From: Gamsiella multidivaricata
Lineage: Eukaryota > Mortierellomycota > Mortierellomycetes > Mortierellales > Mortierellaceae
Assembly: GCF_025024155.1 (NCBI RefSeq)
Contig: NW_026251737.1
Span: forward strand, 124,001 to 188,000
Length of the DNA stretch: 64,000 nucleotides
Direction: 5' to 3'
In this document: piece by piece, positions 60,113 through 64,000 of the stretch
How the letters are laid out: each line of letters opens with the position of its first letter
Numbering within the stretch: position 1 is the stretch's first letter
Translations under genes and position numbers: made by a program
The notes under the pieces: generated by a model
What the model was told of the DNA's origin: nothing
Seen by the model: the letters and a program-made list of their open reading frames with translations, nothing else
The model's database searches: none

Positions 60113-63100
60113 TTGATGCTGTATGAGTAAGAGTGTGAGGAATGAAGGAGAGGTGTGCAGCCGAGGTGGGAGGTGAATGAGAACAGGATCAAGGAGGGGA
60201 TGAATGACGGGATGCAATGACGAACGCTGAGGAGCAAGGGAGAGTGTGCGTTGCGGGGGGTTCGTTGAAAGGATGGGCAGTAGAGAGAGTGTCGTAAAGA
60301 GGCAAGAGAGTGGCCCCAATTGAAGGAGTGTTATCGAGTATTATCGATATGGGATGAGAGATAACGGATGATTAATGGCGAGGGAGTGCGGGCGAAGGAT
60401 AGTTGCGGAAGCAGAGGAGGACGATGCAGGAGAGAGAGGATGGGGCCGAGTATTTATACGGGTAAGATAGGTGTGAAGAGAAGAGACGAAGAGAGACCAA
60501 GACATCGCTCTGAACTCTTTTCTCAGCAACAAAAGGACCAAACAAGGTTCCCCTTTTTGCCTCCTCTGAAGGCGAGCGAAAAAAGAAAAACAGGGAGCAG
60601 CAGCAGAGGAGCACAAACAAGACGACGACGGCCACAATTAAAATAAAATAAAATAAAGTAATAAGATATACAAGGGGTCAAGTAAAAAGAGGCGATGTGT
60701 TGACACTACTCTATGTGGATGCGCATAGTCTATGTGTGCGGAATAAACTATTTATTACTAGATTCGATTCAATCGACTGTACAAAGGTTGAATGCCACCG
60801 ATGATTTGTGTATACTCAGCTGCGCGCGAAACATGTTCAGCAACCCTATTCAGCTCCACAGGAAAGTACCTTTCCTTTGGAAACAAAGGGTCTCTCCAGT
60901 CCACCTTGGCTTACCCACTGACATTACACCCTCTGCAGCAATCATCGCTCGTTTCAATAGACCACATGGAATGGGCTGGGTTATCACCGAAGATCCCTCT
61001 CTTTCTCCGAAAGCAAGAGACATTTGGAGAGACATGAAAAACGAACACGTCCTGCGTTGCATGGTAATGACATTCATGGACAAAAAAAGTCGCCAATGAA
61101 TTCGTGCGCCCCCCGTTTGACATTGACAAAAAGGGCCTTGAATTGTGGATGTATTGGGTCTGCCAGCAACAAGCATAGTAGGAAGCGCAAGGACTTGGCC
61201 TGTCGTGCTTAGAGCGCCCAAGACATGGCAATTCAAGAGAGATACACATGATGCTTGGTTTCTACTCCTCAGGTCTCTTAATGATGGCCGAGAACATGCC
61301 ACTTGTTCAGGAAGGTGCACTAATGCGCTCAGAGTTGCTGCAAGGGTTTTCTTTTTTTGGTCTGGGGAGCCTGCGAGTGCACCCATCCCTGATGACACGT
61401 CCATCTGTCAGCCTATCCTTGATGACACGTCTAGGGCTAAAATGGCTAGTCAAGGTGCTCGCGTAATTCGTTGTTCTATGACGGACAGACTCCGCTTCTC
61501 TGCCTGCATTTTCTCTGACAACGTTTAACGTTCTGATATCCCCCTCCTTCATGAACTGCATTTTCCATTATAGAAGAACAGAGGAGAGGGATATTATCTA
61601 TCGTGTTCTCATAGTAAAGTCGCTATTTTATGCCTCCTTCCTTTAATATACTTTTACAAGGAGGAAGAAAAAGTATTTGACCGAGAAGTAGGTTACTAGG
61701 ACGAACCTCCTCGTTTCATTTAATTAGCCATTTTCTTTCCCGGAGAACTTGGACCTCCAGATCAATGGCCAGGATTTTTTCCCAGTAGGGGGCGCACCCC
61801 CTAGTTGCTTTGGTAATGCGTGGTTACAAACAGCAAGGTCAAAAATCCAAATTGGGTTCCCCTAACCTCCTTCACTCCGTCCATCCGAACAACGACAGTC
61901 GTTCACAGGAGAGGATTCATATTCGCCATCCATCGGTTGATCCTGGCCAGGTTAGCTTACCGGCCCCTCGCCTCGATGTTTGAAGCCGTATTTCTCATTC
62001 CGTTCAATAGGAGACAGAACCTGCTTCGGATGTTCAATTGAGATGGAATCACGACGTGATCTGTGTGCGTGAGTGGGTGGTGGGTTGAACTCCTTATTTT
62101 GTCCGCGACTTCTGCAATTTATACATCTGAACCCTGCCGAATGGGAGCCACTCCTTCATTATTCTTATCCACGTAGAGAACCAAAAGCGGTTGGCGACTC
62201 AATTGATCCCTTAGCAACCCAAGGAAATGGTACCAATAAAGGTCCCGCCTATGAATTGCTGAACCTGCATGTCCCTCAATTCATCTCACATAGGCAGCTG
62301 TTTCTGGACTGGGAATTGCGGATTCAGACCTTATAAAAAAAGAATAAAGTCTTCTGATACAACCCTGAGCGGGCACAAAATAAAAGTCCTCGACCATTAT
62401 TACCCATACAACACCTTAGCGGCCTACCTCTGAAATACGCGACTCTTGCCACCGATTCGGTAGTCAGCATCCCCCAGAATCTCCTCGACATCTCGTTAAG
62501 TCTCAAGGCTACATGGACGCTTCAACCCACAACCTGCCTCAACTGCAGTCTTTCAGGAGCCGATTTTTTCCTATAAGCGCGTTTTCTTTGTGAGTTGGCT
62601 TTTTTTTTTATGCTGGCTCTGTACTTTTTGAGCCGCTTTCCGTTGGTCTGTGTTTCCAATCCTGATTTAAAAAAAGCATGAACAGGGTCGCCAGCTCATC
62701 TCGGGGGGATTTTTTTTACACGAGAGCCGCTCATCATTTCGCGCAACAAACAGTTTTGTAGAGTACTTGTCTGTACACAAAATAAAAATTGGCGGGCGGC
62801 TTCCCACTGCACATGCATGCACGCGCTCGCTGTCTGTGCCCAGCTTCAAATGTCATTCATGTCGCTCTTTGTTGACACTTTTTGTGTAATATTCATAGGC
62901 ATTTGCCGCATTTTATTTCATTCACCAGAGCGAGAAACGACGGCTGTAGAGAGACAAGGGAGCACAGACAAAAGAACGCGCGAAGAGAAGCAGATGACGA
63001 CGAACTGAGAAAAGCAACAGCCAAATAAGCGGCCCACGGAGTCCCCAGAAAGCCATGTCTCGCTATTTCATTTCGCTAGCATTGAAGATTTAGAGCAACT

Positions 63101-63437
63101 ATTTTATCACATCGTTCATACATGCATGTCGCACAGAGCTATAAGTGGCATGTGCATGTACGTGGACCTCGTTAGGAATCTTTATATATATTTTTATACA
63201 TATACTAAAAGAACGATCGCGAGCAGGATTCAGACCCCAGGAAGCCATAACGAGAGAGGGTTGTCTAGGACAGAAAATCCAGTATCTGGGAATGGTACAG
63301 CGATTACTCTTATTACCCTTATTACCCTTGAACCTTGGAATTCATCCAGGATCACTGCCACCAACTCACACAGTCTAGAAGGGCATGTTCCGACATGTTT
63401 CTGTCTGTGCTCGTCATCTCAGGTTACCCGGCAGAGA
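60113..63437. other. 3.3-kb region, no supportable gene; possible decayed DNA
   Basis: Beyond the F-box promoter (to about 60650) there are many medium-length frames on both strands at 60713-61530 and 61820-62340, none with a clean start, domain or splice structure. The stretch is less AT-homopolymer-rich than ordinary spacers here and has overlapping frames of 100-180 codons, which suggests an old, eroded coding element such as a transposon. I could not identify one. Confidence 0.35.
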
Positions 63438-64000
63438 CTAAAGAGAGAGGGCTCGAACCCTTCTCCTTAGAGCTCTTGATTTAATGAGGCCATAAAGAAC
63501 CGACGCTCTATAGTCACGCTGGCTAGCCATTGTCTCCCCTACCACCGGTGACGCTCCGGTTCCCGTCCTAGCAGTTGACGATGCTAATCCCGTGTCCTGC
63601 GGCGGCTCTGCTGTGGCAGGGGACAGTGCTGGGGAGAACAATTGACTCTCGTGATTGACCCTCGTATTAATGCCGTTCTGAAAGCCGAGTCGAAGCTGGG
63701 AAACCGCATCATCTGGGCCACCATAATCGCTGCTGCTTCTTTCTGACCCTCTGGATAAGCCCTCCTGGCTACTCTCCAAAGATGCGACAGAATCCGACAG
63801 GTTATTATTATTGTTATTGCTGCCCGACTTTTCATTATCTCGGCGATCGCCCTGTTCAGCTCGAGCTCGGCATTGGACCGAGCACGCGACCCACTCCAGC
63901 GGTACGATCCTCTCATCCATGACCCCGACACCCTTCCATCGCATTCCTGCAAAAAAGAGCCGCTTTTGGCAAACGGAGCAAAACTCGCACTCCATTTCCT
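63438..64000 (-). CDS. Partial gene at window edge, cysteine motif
   Basis: An open frame runs leftward from the right edge to a stop at 63438. An ATG at 63995 may be internal, since the frame is open to the edge. The visible part begins MECEFCSVCQKRLFFAGMRW and continues DERIVPLEWVACSVQCRARA. The clustered cysteines (FCSVC and CSVQC, about 32 residues apart) suggest a zinc-binding module. The next 130 residues are Ser/Asn/Gly-rich and disordered, with a short Asn run, ending in a basic helix SRALRRRVRALSL. The family was not recognised and the N-terminal part lies outside the window. Confidence 0.5.
   Translation of the reverse strand, partial: EMECEFCSVCQKRLFFAGMRWKGVGVMDERIVPLEWVACSVQCRARAEQGDRRDNEKSGSNNNNNNLSDSVASLESSQEGLSRGSERSSSDYGGPDDAVSQLRLGFQNGINTRVNHESQLFSPALSPATAEPPQDTGLASSTARTGTGASPVVGETMASQRDYRASVLYGLIKSRALRRRVRALSL

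Noticed and set aside
63430..63530. tRNA-like element on the minus strand (a GGGTTCGAGCCC T-arm-like hairpin)
   Set aside because: The T-loop-like hairpin is present, but no D-arm or anticodon arm can be formed and the segment includes the end of an open frame, so a tRNA call is not supported.

Overview
The window is nuclear DNA of a filamentous fungus. Genes carry many short introns (about 50-340 bp, GT-AG with two GC-AG exceptions) and sit on both strands. The neutral spacers are full of homopolymers and microsatellites. The gene content fits an early-diverging fungus of the Mucoromycota/Mortierellomycota type; the lineage is an inference from content and style, not a database match. No rRNA, tRNA, CRISPR array or intact transposon was recognised. 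Exon coordinates were built by hand from reading frames, splice dinucleotides and family conservation; most gene models close in frame from start to stop.

Layout, left to right. 0.7-2.5 kb: polytopic membrane protein of unknown role (+). 2.9-3.7: PEBP-family protein (-). 5.3-7.9: MDV1/CAF4-type mitochondrial fission adaptor (+). 8.4-10.3: type II membrane glycosyltransferase that joins a GT31-like half to a GT34 half (+). 10.6-11.5: secreted ferritin-like (Rds1-type) protein (-). 13.0-14.0: PNPOx-like flavoprotein with a C-terminal membrane tail (+). 14.2-19.5: three head-to-tail copies of an NADP-dependent MDR double-bond reductase, the leftmost a pseudogene (-). 20.6-24.6: HUL4-type HECT ubiquitin ligase (+). 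25.6-26.6: two small secreted cysteine-containing proteins (+). 26.9-28.3: protein with tau/MAP-type tubulin-binding repeats (-). 31.3-32.2: Ser/Pro-rich hypothetical (+). 32.8-34.7: Pho80/Pcl-type cyclin (+). 36.5-41.2: 7TM receptor with an RGS domain (-). 43.8-44.7: DNA polymerase delta small subunit (+). 44.8-46.7: cytochrome P450 (-). 47.4-49.4: mitochondrial NAD-isocitrate dehydrogenase subunit (-). 50.6-52.7: U3 snoRNP protein RRP9 (+). 52.9-56.2: KEX1 carboxypeptidase (-). 58.6-60.1: F-box protein (-). 63.4-end: partial gene (-).

The genes do not form one pathway or cluster; most are ordinary housekeeping and regulatory genes. The points most worth attention are: a 10-nt microexon in KEX1 that supplies the conserved GPGC residues; a fungal tau/MAP-repeat protein; two conserved folds (RGS and Pcl cyclin) each split by a long disordered insert; a GT31-like/GT34 fusion whose GT31 half has lost its metal-binding acidic motif; the reductase array with a decaying member; and a tiny poly-A-tailed insertion flanked by a 19-nt duplication.
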